53,708 nucleotides of DNA. Source: Paludibacteraceae bacterium (lineage in GTDB: Bacteria > Bacteroidota > Bacteroidia > Bacteroidales > Paludibacteraceae). The notes under the pieces were generated by a model that searched no databases, was not told the origin of the DNA, and worked only from the letters and a program-made list of their open reading frames with translations. The stretch is taken from contig JAFNUD010000024.1 in NCBI GenBank assembly GCA_017384225.1, forward strand, positions 1-53,708, written 5' to 3'. A program made the position numbers and the translations under genes. Shown in pieces: positions 24,893-32,736 of the stretch (the first letter of the stretch is position 1; every line of letters begins with the position of its first letter).

Positions 24893-25068
24893 TATAAATA
24901 CAAAAAAAAATCGTCACTTATGTCAAATACAAGGAAAGAGTAAAGTTTTTAGGAAAAATATGCAAAAACCCCGTCAACCAATTTAGGAAAAGACAGGAAA
25001 AGACAGCATCTTTTCGCCTTTTCTACTATCACACTATCACACTATCACATAAAAAAAAGTGTCGAATA

Positions 25069-25100
25069 CTTGCGTGTTTTCAAAAAAAGCAGTAATTTTG
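25069..25100 (+). promoter_or_regulatory. Promoter of tsaD
   Basis: CTTG (25069-25072), a 20-bp spacer and TAATTTTG (25093-25100) fit the consensus with one change. The box lies over the longer frame that starts at 25070, so the ATG at 25121 is the real start. Confidence 0.65.
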
Positions 25101-25120
25101 CAGGCAAAATAAAAAAGGTT

Positions 25121-26296
25121 ATGAAAGAGACCATTATCCTAGCTATAGAATCAAGTTGCGACGATACCTCGGCAGCAGTCCTCAAAGACGGCATACTGCT
25201 GAGCAATGTGACCGCGTCGCAAAGCGTACATGAAGAGTTTGGCGGCGTAGTACCCGAATTAGCCAGTCGCGCACACCAACTGAATATCGTACCCGTAGTA
25301 GATGCCGCACTCCGCCACGCAGGCGTAACAGCAGACCAACTGAGCGCTATCGCCTTCACACGAGGACCTGGACTATTAGGCAGCCTACTCGTAGGCACCA
25401 GCTTCGCCAAAGGATTGGCACTCGCACAAGATATTCCGCTGGTGGAAGTGAACCACCTGCAAGCGCATATACTTGCTCATTTCATTCGCACGGGTATCGG
25501 AGATCGGGGATCGGGTATCGGGGATCGGGTATCGGAGATCGGAGATCGGGGAGCGGGTATCGGATATCGGAGATCGGAGATCGGAGAGCGGGGATCGGAT
25601 ATCGGAGAGCGGAGATCGGAGATCGGAGATCGGGGATCGGGTATCGGAGAGCGGGGGGCGGATACACCGAGTTTCCCATTTTTGTGTCTATTGGTGAGTG
25701 GGGGAAATAGTCAGATTGTGCTGGTGAAAGACCACTATACCATGGAGATCATCGGACAGACCATAGACGATGCCGCTGGCGAAGCGTTTGACAAGTGCGC
25801 CAAAATAATGAACCTACCCTACCCTGGTGGTCCATGGATAGATAGACTTGCCAAAGAAGGCAATGCCGAGGCATTCCAATTCAGCAAACCCAACCTACCT
25901 GGCTATGACTACTCTTTTTCAGGATTAAAAACATCTTTTTTGTATTTCCTGCGCGACCAACTGAAAGAAAACCCCGAATTCATCGAGGAAAACAAAGCGG
26001 ATTTGTGCGCTTCGTTGCAAAAAACCATCATTGATATTCTAATCAAAAAACTAAAACGTGCAGCTATAGACTTAGGCATAAAAGAGATAGCCGTAGCAGG
26101 CGGCGTAAGCGCGAACAGCGGACTACGCGATGCACTCATCGACCTCGGCAAAAGGCATCACTGGAAAGTGCATATCCCACCGTTTGCCTATACTACAGAC
26201 AACGCTGCTATGGTAGCGCAAGCTGGGTACTACAAGTATCTGAAAGGGGAGTTCTGCCCTGTGGACGCAGCGCCATACGCGAAGACGAGGATATAG
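25121..26296 (+). CDS. tsaD: tRNA threonylcarbamoyladenosine synthase subunit TsaD with repeat insert
   Basis: This 391-residue protein makes the t6A modification of ANN-decoding tRNAs with TsaB, TsaC and TsaE. Family motifs are intact: AIESSCDDTSAA (7-18), the metal-binding HLQAH (about 113-117), LLVSGGNSQ, IDDAAGEAFDKCAK, the SFSGLKTS motif and GGVSANSGLR. Relatives are about 335-340 residues; the excess is explained by a loop of about 56 residues (about 125-181) after the HxxxH motif, encoded by 24 heptamers (25495-25662). The count is a multiple of three, so the frame is kept. The stop codon TAG (26294-26296) is inside a degenerate unit of the downstream array. The insert sits in a surface loop, so the enzyme is probably active. 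Confidence 0.95.
   Translation: MKETIILAIESSCDDTSAAVLKDGILLSNVTASQSVHEEFGGVVPELASRAHQLNIVPVVDAALRHAGVTADQLSAIAFTRGPGLLGSLLVGTSFAKGLALAQDIPLVEVNHLQAHILAHFIRTGIGDRGSGIGDRVSEIGDRGAGIGYRRSEIGERGSDIGERRSEIGDRGSGIGERGADTPSFPFLCLLVSGGNSQIVLVKDHYTMEIIGQTIDDAAGEAFDKCAKIMNLPYPGGPWIDRLAKEGNAEAFQFSKPNLPGYDYSFSGLKTSFLYFLRDQLKENPEFIEENKADLCASLQKTIIDILIKKLKRAAIDLGIKEIAVAGGVSANSGLRDALIDLGKRHHWKVHIPPFAYTTDNAAMVAQAGYYKYLKGEFCPVDAAPYAKTRI
25495..25662. repeat. Heptamer array (KAKCGGR) inside tsaD
   Basis: 24 contiguous 7-nt units occur without a single indel. Nearly all fit K-A-K-C-G-G-R, varying only at position 1 (G/T), 3 (T/G) and 7 (A/G). The last unit, GGGCGGA, departs once. In frame the 7-nt unit gives a 7-residue peptide repeat (for example IGDRGSG). 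Confidence 0.95.
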
Positions 26297-26515
26297 GAGA
26301 TCGGGGATCGGATATCGGGTATCGGAGATCGGAGATCGGGGATCGGGTATCGGGGATCGGGGAGCGGAGATCGGGGAGCGGAGATCGGGTATCGGGGATC
26401 GGGGAGCGGAGATCGGAGATCGGAGATCGGGTATCGGAGATCGGGGATCGGAGATCGGGGATCGGAGATCGGGGATCGGAGATCGGGGAGCGGGGAGCGG
26501 GGATTGAATATTGGA
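26292..26515. repeat. Heptamer array (KAKCGGR) between tsaD and the four-helix-bundle gene
   Basis: 29 contiguous units fitting the same consensus lie at 26299-26501, flanked by degenerate units TATAGGA (26292-26298), GATTGAA and TATTGGA (26502-26515). The four-helix-bundle gene starts 26 bp later. Confidence 0.95.
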
Positions 26516-26540
26516 AAGTAAACAGAAATATTAAACTATT

Positions 26541-26915
26541 ATGGATAATTCATATAAGCAATTAGACGTTTACATTCGCGCTAAAGAACTTGTTCGAGTG
26601 ACGTATAAACTAATAAATACATTTCCTGTTGATGAAAGATTTGCACTGACATCACAAGTTAGACGTGCGATTATATCTGTACCGTCGAATATTGCAGAAG
26701 GACTTTCAAGAACCCCATTAAAAGAACAATGTCATTTTTTAGACATAGCATTCGGCTCCTTAATGGAAGCAGATTGCCAATTAGAAATCGCATGTGACCT
26801 AAAATATATTACTCAAGAGGAATATAACTCTATCTATAAAATAATTACCGACGTTGCGAGAATGATTCGTGGTCTCAAAAATTATCGCAGCAATCAAATG
26901 TCAAACAATAAATAA
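26541..26915 (+). CDS. Four-helix-bundle protein (S23/bAvd-like)
   Basis: This 124-residue protein is of the 23S rRNA-intervening-sequence family (PF05635, TIGR02436): a YKQLDVYIRAKELV start, then RFALTSQVRRAIISVPSNIAEGLSR (about 36-60), FLDIAFGSLMEADCQLEIA and ITDVARMIRGLKNY. The SNIAEG motif is the family signature. Known relatives lie in rRNA intervening sequences and act as the accessory protein of diversity-generating retroelements; no reverse transcriptase is present here. The gene is bordered on the left by the KAKCGGR array and on the right, 20 nt past its stop, by the same repeat in reverse (26936-26963). The exosortase-like gene begins 2 nt after its stop. Confidence 0.9.
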   Translation: MDNSYKQLDVYIRAKELVRVTYKLINTFPVDERFALTSQVRRAIISVPSNIAEGLSRTPLKEQCHFLDIAFGSLMEADCQLEIACDLKYITQEEYNSIYKIITDVARMIRGLKNYRSNQMSNNK

Positions 26916-26917
26916 CT

Positions 26918-27511
26918 ATGTCCAACTACCAACCTCCAATATCCGATAACCGATATCCGATATCCGTCATTCCAAAAGCATTGCGTCCGTATGTGGATAT
27001 ACTGTTGTTCGTGGTGGCGTTGTTAGCGGCGAATTTCTTCTGGAAATTTACCGTACTGGGTGATGAAGGTGGCGAACAAGTAACATGGTTCGGAATAGAT
27101 ATCACCGCCCCGTTTGACTTTTTGGCTGCGCATATCGCTAATGCTGTTTATTGGACAGTACACCTCGTGCGCGATACCATTCATCAACTGCCCAATAATA
27201 TCCTGCGCTTCGACAGCGGCTCCAGCGTGCGCATCGTATGGAGTTGCACCGCACTGAAACAATCATTCATATGGCTGATTATTATGCTCGTAGCACGCGG
27301 AAAATGGCTGCGCAAACTGTGGTTTATCCCATTGGGCTTCGTAGCCATATACCTATTTAATATACTGCGCATCGCGCTAATCACATTGATTATAGAACAT
27401 CATCCCGCACTCTTCGAACTGATGCACAGTTATGTATTCAAGTACCTCTTCTACTTGATGCTCTTCGGCATGTGGGTGTGGTGGACGAAAATAGGACAGC
27501 GTACCGCTTAA
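26918..27511 (+). CDS. Exosortase/archaeosortase-family protein
   Basis: This 197-residue integral membrane protein has about five helices. The catalytic triad of the family is visible: Cys110 in IVWSCTALKQ, Arg151 in FNILRIALI and His170 in ELMHSYVFKY. Exosortases cut and sort proteins with a C-terminal motif, helix and basic tail; a candidate substrate is encoded at 6527-6967. The first 15 residues (YQPPISDNRYPIS) are encoded by reversed heptamers of the tsaD family, an unusual start that replaces whatever lead the protein had; a later start is not excluded. No polysaccharide operon is nearby. The enzyme class is well supported, the subtype is not. Confidence 0.8.
   Translation: MSNYQPPISDNRYPISVIPKALRPYVDILLFVVALLAANFFWKFTVLGDEGGEQVTWFGIDITAPFDFLAAHIANAVYWTVHLVRDTIHQLPNNILRFDSGSSVRIVWSCTALKQSFIWLIIMLVARGKWLRKLWFIPLGFVAIYLFNILRIALITLIIEHHPALFELMHSYVFKYLFYLMLFGMWVWWTKIGQRTA
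26936..26963. repeat. Reversed KAKCGGR heptamers at the start of the exosortase-like gene
   Basis: Four units, CCAATAT, CCGATAA and CCGATAT twice, are the reverse complement of the tsaD-family heptamers. With the array at 26292-26515 they bracket the four-helix-bundle gene in inverted orientation. Confidence 0.8.
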
Positions 27512-27575
27512 GGGCGTAAAGACAATTTTTGTCAATTATATTGTCAATTGTTGTCAATTTCTTTAACAAAAATAC

Positions 27576-27679
27576 GCCTTCTTTGAAGGCTCAAAAATAT
27601 ATAAAAATCAAGTGGTTATGTTTTGTTTTTGCTCCAATGAAATGCAACCATGTCGCATTTTGGGGAGCAAAACAAAAAC
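27576..27679. repeat. Dispersed two-hairpin element, copy 2
   Basis: A GCCTTC-TTT-GAAGGC hairpin (27576-27590) is followed by CAAAAATATATAAAAATC (27592-27609) and a long hairpin (27620-27679). That hairpin has outer stem GCTCC/GGAGC and inner stem AAATGC/GCATTT. Two base pairs of the outer stem differ from copy 1 with pairing retained. It lies between the convergent ends of the exosortase-like and DHH genes. Confidence 0.65.
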
Positions 27680-27721
27680 TTAATCCAATAGCCAATAATC
27701 CTCGCCTTTACATCTTACACT

Positions 27722-29113
27722 CTACAGGACAAAATAGTCTTGATAGTTATCCAAAAAACGTTGCACCGCTTCTGGGAGGGGACCATAGTACTCGCCACCC
27801 GAGGCGTTGGCATGACCGCCGCCATTGAAAATATCCTTAGCAAACACATTCACAGGACGATCACCCTGGCTACGGAGAGAGATTTTGATTTTAGTTTTAC
27901 TACCACCCGCTAACGCCTTTTCAGTAGGATTAACCTTGTCCTCACGCATAAAACAAGAATAATAAACATCTTTGATTTGCAATGGCAAATTTACGATACC
28001 TTCAGCATCACCCGATTGAAAATTAAACCGATATAAATCTTTTCTACTCAAATAGATTAGGGCTGTATGATGCTCTGGAAAAATCTTCATCTTTTGGTAT
28101 AAACAATAGCCCATGAGGCGCATACGGTCAGCAGAGTATGCATTGAATACCCTATTATAAATCGCATCTTTATCTATACCAGTAGCCACTAATTCACCCA
28201 CAATTTGATACATCTCAGGATAATTCGAGTTGAACGAAAAATTCCCCGTATCTGTCATCATACCCGTATAAATGCAGGTGGCAATATTTAGATCGCTGCG
28301 CTGAAGTTCGCTGCGCTGAAGATCGCTATGATGTAGATCGCTGCGCTGTAGATCGGCTACGCCTGTAGATGGAAGATCGCTATGCTGTAGATCGCTGCGC
28401 TGAAGATCGGTGCGCTGAAGATCGCTATGCTGAAGATCGGCTACGCCTGTAGATGGAAGATCGCTGCGCTGAAGTTCGCTGCGCTGAAGATCGCTATGCT
28501 GAAGATCGCTACGCTGAAGATCGGCTACGCCTGTAGATGGAAGATCGCTACGCTGAAGATCGGTGCGCTGAAGGTCGCTGCGCTGAAGATCGCTGCGCTG
28601 AAGATCGGCTACGCCTGTAGATGGAAGATCGCTGCGCTGTAGATCACAGATGAGGCGATAGACGAGTTCGCAGGTGGATGGAGAAGCAGGATATGACAAT
28701 GTCAAATCAGGGAAATTGGAGGGGTGGAGATGATGGTCAATCATCATTTTTTTACACGTGAGTGTTAGCAGCTTATCTCCCAACGAACCTATGCGTTTTG
28801 GATCGTTGAAATCGGTACAAATCACCAAATCAGCACTTTCTAATAAGCCATCTGCCAGCTCACGTTGTTTCTCGTAAATTACATCTTCATTGGCTTTTGG
28901 TAACCATGCCAAAAAATCAGGAAAAGCATTGGGCACTATCACATCAACTCGTTTACCTTGAGCCTCCAAAAAATGGCGCATCGCCAAAGAAGAACCCATC
29001 GCATCACCATCGGGAGACATATGGGTAAGAATAACCACATTATTCGCCTGATTGATAAACTCTTGTACGGTACGAATCTCTAAGTCAGAAAAAAAGGACG
29101 TAAGCATTGTCAT
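27722..29113 (-). CDS. nrnA: DHH/DHHA1 phosphoesterase (NrnA-type nanoRNase/pAp phosphatase) with repeat insert
   Basis: This is 463 residues. DHH-domain motifs are present: SPDGDAMGSS (33-42), DFND (101-104) and IDHHLHPSN (125-133). The C-terminal DHHA1 motif is GGGHANASGG. The family degrades short RNA oligomers and pAp. Relatives are about 340 residues; the extra 119 (about 157-275) lie between CELVYRLIC and CIYTGMMTDTG and are pure repeats of LQRSD pentapeptides punctuated four times by LPSTGVAD. The DNA (28289-28645) is a 15-nt repeat with interspersed 24-nt units, so the frame is safe at any copy number. The insert sits before the metal-site region but leaves all motifs intact. Met3 is an alternative start. 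Confidence 0.9.
   Translation of the reverse strand: MTMLTSFFSDLEIRTVQEFINQANNVVILTHMSPDGDAMGSSLAMRHFLEAQGKRVDVIVPNAFPDFLAWLPKANEDVIYEKQRELADGLLESADLVICTDFNDPKRIGSLGDKLLTLTCKKMMIDHHLHPSNFPDLTLSYPASPSTCELVYRLICDLQRSDLPSTGVADLQRSDLQRSDLQRTDLQRSDLPSTGVADLQRSDLQHSDLQRSELQRSDLPSTGVADLQHSDLQRTDLQRSDLQHSDLPSTGVADLQRSDLHHSDLQRSELQRSDLNIATCIYTGMMTDTGNFSFNSNYPEMYQIVGELVATGIDKDAIYNRVFNAYSADRMRLMGYCLYQKMKIFPEHHTALIYLSRKDLYRFNFQSGDAEGIVNLPLQIKDVYYSCFMREDKVNPTEKALAGGSKTKIKISLRSQGDRPVNVFAKDIFNGGGHANASGGEYYGPLPEAVQRFLDNYQDYFVL
28289..28645. repeat. 15-nt/24-nt tandem repeat inside the DHH phosphoesterase gene
   Basis: About 18 copies of a GATCGCTGCGCTGAA-type unit are interrupted by four copies of a unit encoding STGVAD. 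All unit sizes are multiples of three. Related palindromic wording (GCTACGCC) does not occur elsewhere in the window as an array. Confidence 0.9.
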
Positions 29114-29136
29114 AATTCTTTTGGATAAAATCGCTG

Positions 29137-29184
29137 CAAAAGTACTACTTTTTTTGCATATATCAAATTTTTTTTGTACTTTTG
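29137..29184. promoter_or_regulatory. Overlapping divergent promoters of the DHH and PpiC genes
   Basis: Plus strand: TTTG (29153-29156), 20 bp, TACTTTTG (29177-29184). Minus strand: TTTG (plus 29164-29167), 19 bp, TACTTTTG (29137-29144). The two promoters share DNA and cannot both be occupied, so the genes may compete for polymerase. Confidence 0.7.
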
Positions 29185-29256
29185 CGCGCTATTTTGTATA
29201 AATAAGCGATAAACCTAAATAATAATGTAAAATCACAATAAAAACAAAATATAACA

Positions 29257-31026
29257 ATGAAAAAAGTATTATTATCAATCGTTTTATTAGCGAGTGCCAT
29301 GTTTGGCTACGCTGAAGAGGACAAAGTGCTGCTTACCATCAACGGTGAGCCCGTAATGTTGTCTGAGTTCTTGTACATCTATGAGAAAAACAATCAAGAG
29401 ACTAGTCTTGAAAAGAAATCAATGGAGGAGTATTTAGAACTCTTTATTAATTTTAAGCTCAAAGTAACAGAAGCCATTGCACAAGGTGTGGATACCACCG
29501 AAGCATTCAAGAAAGAGTTGGCAGGCTATCGTGCCCAAGCCACCCCTAAATACATGCAAGACCAAGAGGCTCTTGATAGTTTGATTCGCCTTAGCTACAA
29601 TCGCAAAGCTAATGTACGTCGTGCTGCACATATAGCCGTGCAATGTCCTATGAATGCAGATTCAGCGACATTAGCCGCAGCTACTGCTAAAATAGAGCTC
29701 GCTCGCGAACGAGTGACCACGGGTGTGGAGAAAAAAGTTAAACAAGGTAGAAAATGGATTACCGTGCGCGAGGCAGAAGCCTTTGCAGACGTAGCAAAAG
29801 AGATGACCGATGACCCTGCAGGCAGAGAAAACGGCGGAGAACTTGGTTGGATAGAAGTTTTTCGCTATGTATATGCCTTCGAAGATGCCGTATATAACAC
29901 CCCTGTCGGCGCAGTAACCAATGTATTCCGCAGCCCATATGGTCTGCATATTGCGTTGGTAGAAGAAGAGCGTGCCTTTGAAGAAGTACATGCCGCACAC
30001 ATCATGAAGATGACTCCACGCGGCAACGAGGAAATGGCATTGAGTGCAAAGCAAAATATTGATAGCTTGTATGCTGCAGTATTGGCTGGTGCAGATTTTG
30101 CAACAACAGCTATGAACCACTCTGACGACAAAGGTTCTGCTATCAAAGGCGGTGATTTAGGATGGTTTGGTAGAGGAATGATGGTACAACCATTTGAAGA
30201 CATCACCTTTGCCCTGCAGCCTGGCGAAATCAGTGCTCCATTCTTAACCCGCTTTGGCTGGCACTTTGTAAAGCTGTATGAGAAACGCAACATCCAACCT
30301 ATAGATAGCATCTATCAACAGTTGCAAACTCAAGTAAAACGTGATGCACGTTTTGCAGAAGCCGAAAAGAGTTTTATCCAAAAAACTCGCGCAGAATATA
30401 ATCTACCAGCCGAAATGACCGACGAGGAAGTGAAGGCACACGCAGATGCACATCTGGAGGAGAAATATGCTGACTTGCGCAACTTGGTGCGCGAGTACCA
30501 CGATGGTATATTGCTCTTTGATGTATCATTGCGCGAAGTATGGGACAAAGCAAACAAAGACACCGAAGGATTGGCCGCATACTTCAAAGCAAACAAGAAG
30601 AACTACACTTGGGATCAACCACACTTCAAGGGATACGTGATTTATGCTAAAGACGAAGTTTCTGCCAAAGCAGCAAAGCAAATTGCAAAAAGTGCAGCCC
30701 CAGACTCCGTAATAAGCTACATCAACCAACGTGTAAATCTTGATAGCGTAGCGTATGTACGCGTAGAGCGTGGTCTTTGGACAGCTGGTAAAAATGCAGC
30801 TGTGGACAAATATGCATTCAAGAATAAAAATGCCGAGTACACCCCATCTGAAGAATATCCGATAGTGATAAGCGTGGGTAAAATCATCAAAGCACCACAA
30901 GAATATACCGACGTGCGAGGACAAGTGACTACAGACTATCAAGATTATCTTGAAAAACAATGGGTGGCTACACTGCGTGAAAAATATCCTGTAGAAATAT
31001 TCTACGAAGTATTAAAAGGACTATAA
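29257..31026 (+). CDS. Periplasmic peptidyl-prolyl isomerase with two PpiC-type domains (SurA-like)
   Basis: This 589-residue protein has a signal peptide (MKKVLLSIVLLASAMFGYAE). A SurA-type N-domain (ING-EPVMLSEFLYIYEK) precedes two parvulin domains, at about 120-240 (RAAHIAVQCP, NGGELGWIEVF, FRSPYGLHIALVEE) and 245-350 (HAAHIMKMTP, GGDLGWFGRGMM, TRFGWHFVKLYEK). The remaining 230 residues have no motif I recognise. Such proteins assist folding of outer-membrane proteins, which fits the barrel and surface proteins nearby. Start and promoter agree (ATG 29257, about 70 nt after the -7 box). Confidence 0.9.
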   Translation: MKKVLLSIVLLASAMFGYAEEDKVLLTINGEPVMLSEFLYIYEKNNQETSLEKKSMEEYLELFINFKLKVTEAIAQGVDTTEAFKKELAGYRAQATPKYMQDQEALDSLIRLSYNRKANVRRAAHIAVQCPMNADSATLAAATAKIELARERVTTGVEKKVKQGRKWITVREAEAFADVAKEMTDDPAGRENGGELGWIEVFRYVYAFEDAVYNTPVGAVTNVFRSPYGLHIALVEEERAFEEVHAAHIMKMTPRGNEEMALSAKQNIDSLYAAVLAGADFATTAMNHSDDKGSAIKGGDLGWFGRGMMVQPFEDITFALQPGEISAPFLTRFGWHFVKLYEKRNIQPIDSIYQQLQTQVKRDARFAEAEKSFIQKTRAEYNLPAEMTDEEVKAHADAHLEEKYADLRNLVREYHDGILLFDVSLREVWDKANKDTEGLAAYFKANKKNYTWDQPHFKGYVIYAKDEVSAKAAKQIAKSAAPDSVISYINQRVNLDSVAYVRVERGLWTAGKNAAVDKYAFKNKNAEYTPSEEYPIVISVGKIIKAPQEYTDVRGQVTTDYQDYLEKQWVATLREKYPVEIFYEVLKGL

Positions 31027-31052
31027 GAGGGAGGCCATAGGCTATTGGCTAT

Positions 31053-31108
31053 AAGGCGAAAGGCGAGAGGTTAAAGGCGAGAGGTTAAAGGCGAGAGGTT
31101 AAAGGCGA
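31053..31108. repeat. AAGGCGA/GAGGTTA heptamer array running into the gldG start codon
   Basis: Eight contiguous 7-nt units, mostly alternating AAGGCGA and GAGGTTA, end with a unit whose last A is the first base of the gldG ATG (31108). No separate Shine-Dalgarno site is seen. Confidence 0.85.
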
Positions 31109-32736
31109 TGAAAATTTGGAAAAGCATAGCGATCGTGGTAGCACTAGTATTAACCAATATACTGGTGCACCACTTTGTGGTACGTTGGGATATGACCAAC
31201 GACCATCGCTATAGCCTTGCCCCTACCACCAAAGCCTTGCTACAAGAATTGGATGCACCTGTACACATATCCATTCTACTCGATGGTGAACTCAATGCGG
31301 GATTCCAACGCCTACAACGCGCTACTATTGAGATGGTAGAAGAGTTTGGGGCGGTAATCGGTAATCGGAGATCGGAGATTGGGTACCGGGTATCTGCTGA
31401 GGATATTCCGCAAGGCATGCAACCCACCGTTATACACGAGCGCACTCACAAAGGACAGACTGCACAGACAACTATCTATCCTTATGCTCTTATGACCTAT
31501 AAGGGTAAAACCGCCATTGTAGAATTGCTGCGCAATAATCGCGGATTGAGTGGCGAGCAAAATCTTAATCACAGCATTGAGCACTTGGAATTTGCTTTTG
31601 TAGAAGCACTGCATGCGCTGACACGAGAAAAAGTAGAAAAGATTGCTTTTTTAGAAGGGCATGGTGAGTTGGACGAATCTGAAGTCTATGACTTGAGTCA
31701 AGCGCTATCATACTACTATCAAATTGATCGTGGTAGATTGGGTACGGAAGCTGGTGTATTAGATGCGTATCGAGCCGTGATCATTGCCGATCCACAGCTA
31801 CCGTTTTCAGAAGAAGACAAATATATTTTGGATCAATATCTAATGCAAGGCGGCCGTATATTATGGGTAGTAAATGGTGTACGATTCTCCAATGAAATTC
31901 TGTCGCAGAGTGGCATGACACCTGTTATTCCATTGGATTTGAATATATCCGACATGCTATTCCGTTATGGTGTGCGAGTGAATCCTGCCTTGGTGCAAGA
32001 TTTACAATGTTTGCCCATGCCAATAGATGTATCTGCCGACCCTAAGCAGCCTAATTGGCAACCTATGCCGTGGACATATGCTCCGCTCCTCCTTACTTCA
32101 CAAGCGTCGCCCATTACACGCAACGTGATGCAAGTGAGTGCAACAATGGCTTCATGCATAGAGTTTGTGGGAGGCGAAGATGGATTACATAAGACCACAT
32201 TACTCGCCACCTCCTCCAATAGTAAAATTACAAGTACACCAGCAGAAGTCGATCTGAGTCTTTTTAATGGAAGTGAAAATGAATTTAAGTATGCCTTTAT
32301 TCCTGTGGCAGCAAGCATAGAAGGTGTATTTCCCTCGCTATTTGCCCATTTGCTCCCGCCTGAAGGGATAGAGTCACATGCCCCCTTGCGCAAACATAGT
32401 GAACCTACAAAACAAATTATCGTAGCAGCAGGTAGTACCATTCGCAACGAATGGCAAAAAGGAGAAGTATTGCCACTGGGTTATGACAGATATACACAAA
32501 CACAATTTGGTAATCGAGACTTCATGGTAAACGCCGTATTATACCTCACAGACGATACAGGATGGATGTCCTTAAGACAAAAGCAATTTACACTATGTCT
32601 GATCAATGACCAACGTGCTCGTGAAGGACGTATCGCTGCGCAAACAATTAGTATAATCATTCCACTGCTATTACTGCTTTTCGTGGGAATCACAATGGTA
32701 TTTATACGTAAAAAACAATATACGAACCAGCAATGA
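31108..32736 (+). CDS. gldG: GldG-family ABC-transporter-associated protein
   Basis: This 542-residue protein has an N-terminal membrane helix (IAIVVALVLTNILVHHFVV) and the family opening MTNDHRYSLAPTTKALLQ. The large periplasmic domain shows VEKIAFLEGHGE and YILDQYLMQGGRILWVVNG, and a C-terminal helix (ISIIIPLLLLLFVGITMVF) anchors it again. GldG acts with GldA and GldF in gliding/T9SS biology; gldF and gldA are not in this window. An in-frame heptamer insert (31355-31394, TAATCGG/AGATCGG type) adds about 14 residues at 83-96 (VIGNRRSEIGYRVS), where relatives have a short acidic loop. Its end overlaps the next gene by ATGA. Confidence 0.85.
   Translation: MKIWKSIAIVVALVLTNILVHHFVVRWDMTNDHRYSLAPTTKALLQELDAPVHISILLDGELNAGFQRLQRATIEMVEEFGAVIGNRRSEIGYRVSAEDIPQGMQPTVIHERTHKGQTAQTTIYPYALMTYKGKTAIVELLRNNRGLSGEQNLNHSIEHLEFAFVEALHALTREKVEKIAFLEGHGELDESEVYDLSQALSYYYQIDRGRLGTEAGVLDAYRAVIIADPQLPFSEEDKYILDQYLMQGGRILWVVNGVRFSNEILSQSGMTPVIPLDLNISDMLFRYGVRVNPALVQDLQCLPMPIDVSADPKQPNWQPMPWTYAPLLLTSQASPITRNVMQVSATMASCIEFVGGEDGLHKTTLLATSSNSKITSTPAEVDLSLFNGSENEFKYAFIPVAASIEGVFPSLFAHLLPPEGIESHAPLRKHSEPTKQIIVAAGSTIRNEWQKGEVLPLGYDRYTQTQFGNRDFMVNAVLYLTDDTGWMSLRQKQFTLCLINDQRAREGRIAAQTISIIIPLLLLLFVGITMVFIRKKQYTNQQ
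31355..31394. repeat. Heptamer array inside gldG
   Basis: Five full units (TAATCGG twice, AGATCGG, AGATTGG, GTACCGG) and a partial unit are related to the KAKCGGR family. They are read in frame. Confidence 0.75.

Noticed and set aside
25021-25060. CACTAT triplication before tsaD as a regulatory repeat
   Set aside because: Only about three short units outside the promoter; too little to support a function, and it may be another small tandem repeat.
25473-25697. Open frames on both strands across the tsaD heptamers
   Set aside because: A 7-nt repeat without stops is open in all frames. The TsaD frame is fixed by conserved motifs on both sides.
26541-26915. Diversity-generating retroelement around the bAvd-like gene
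   Set aside because: No reverse transcriptase and no template/variable repeat pair with adenine-specific changes were seen in the window.
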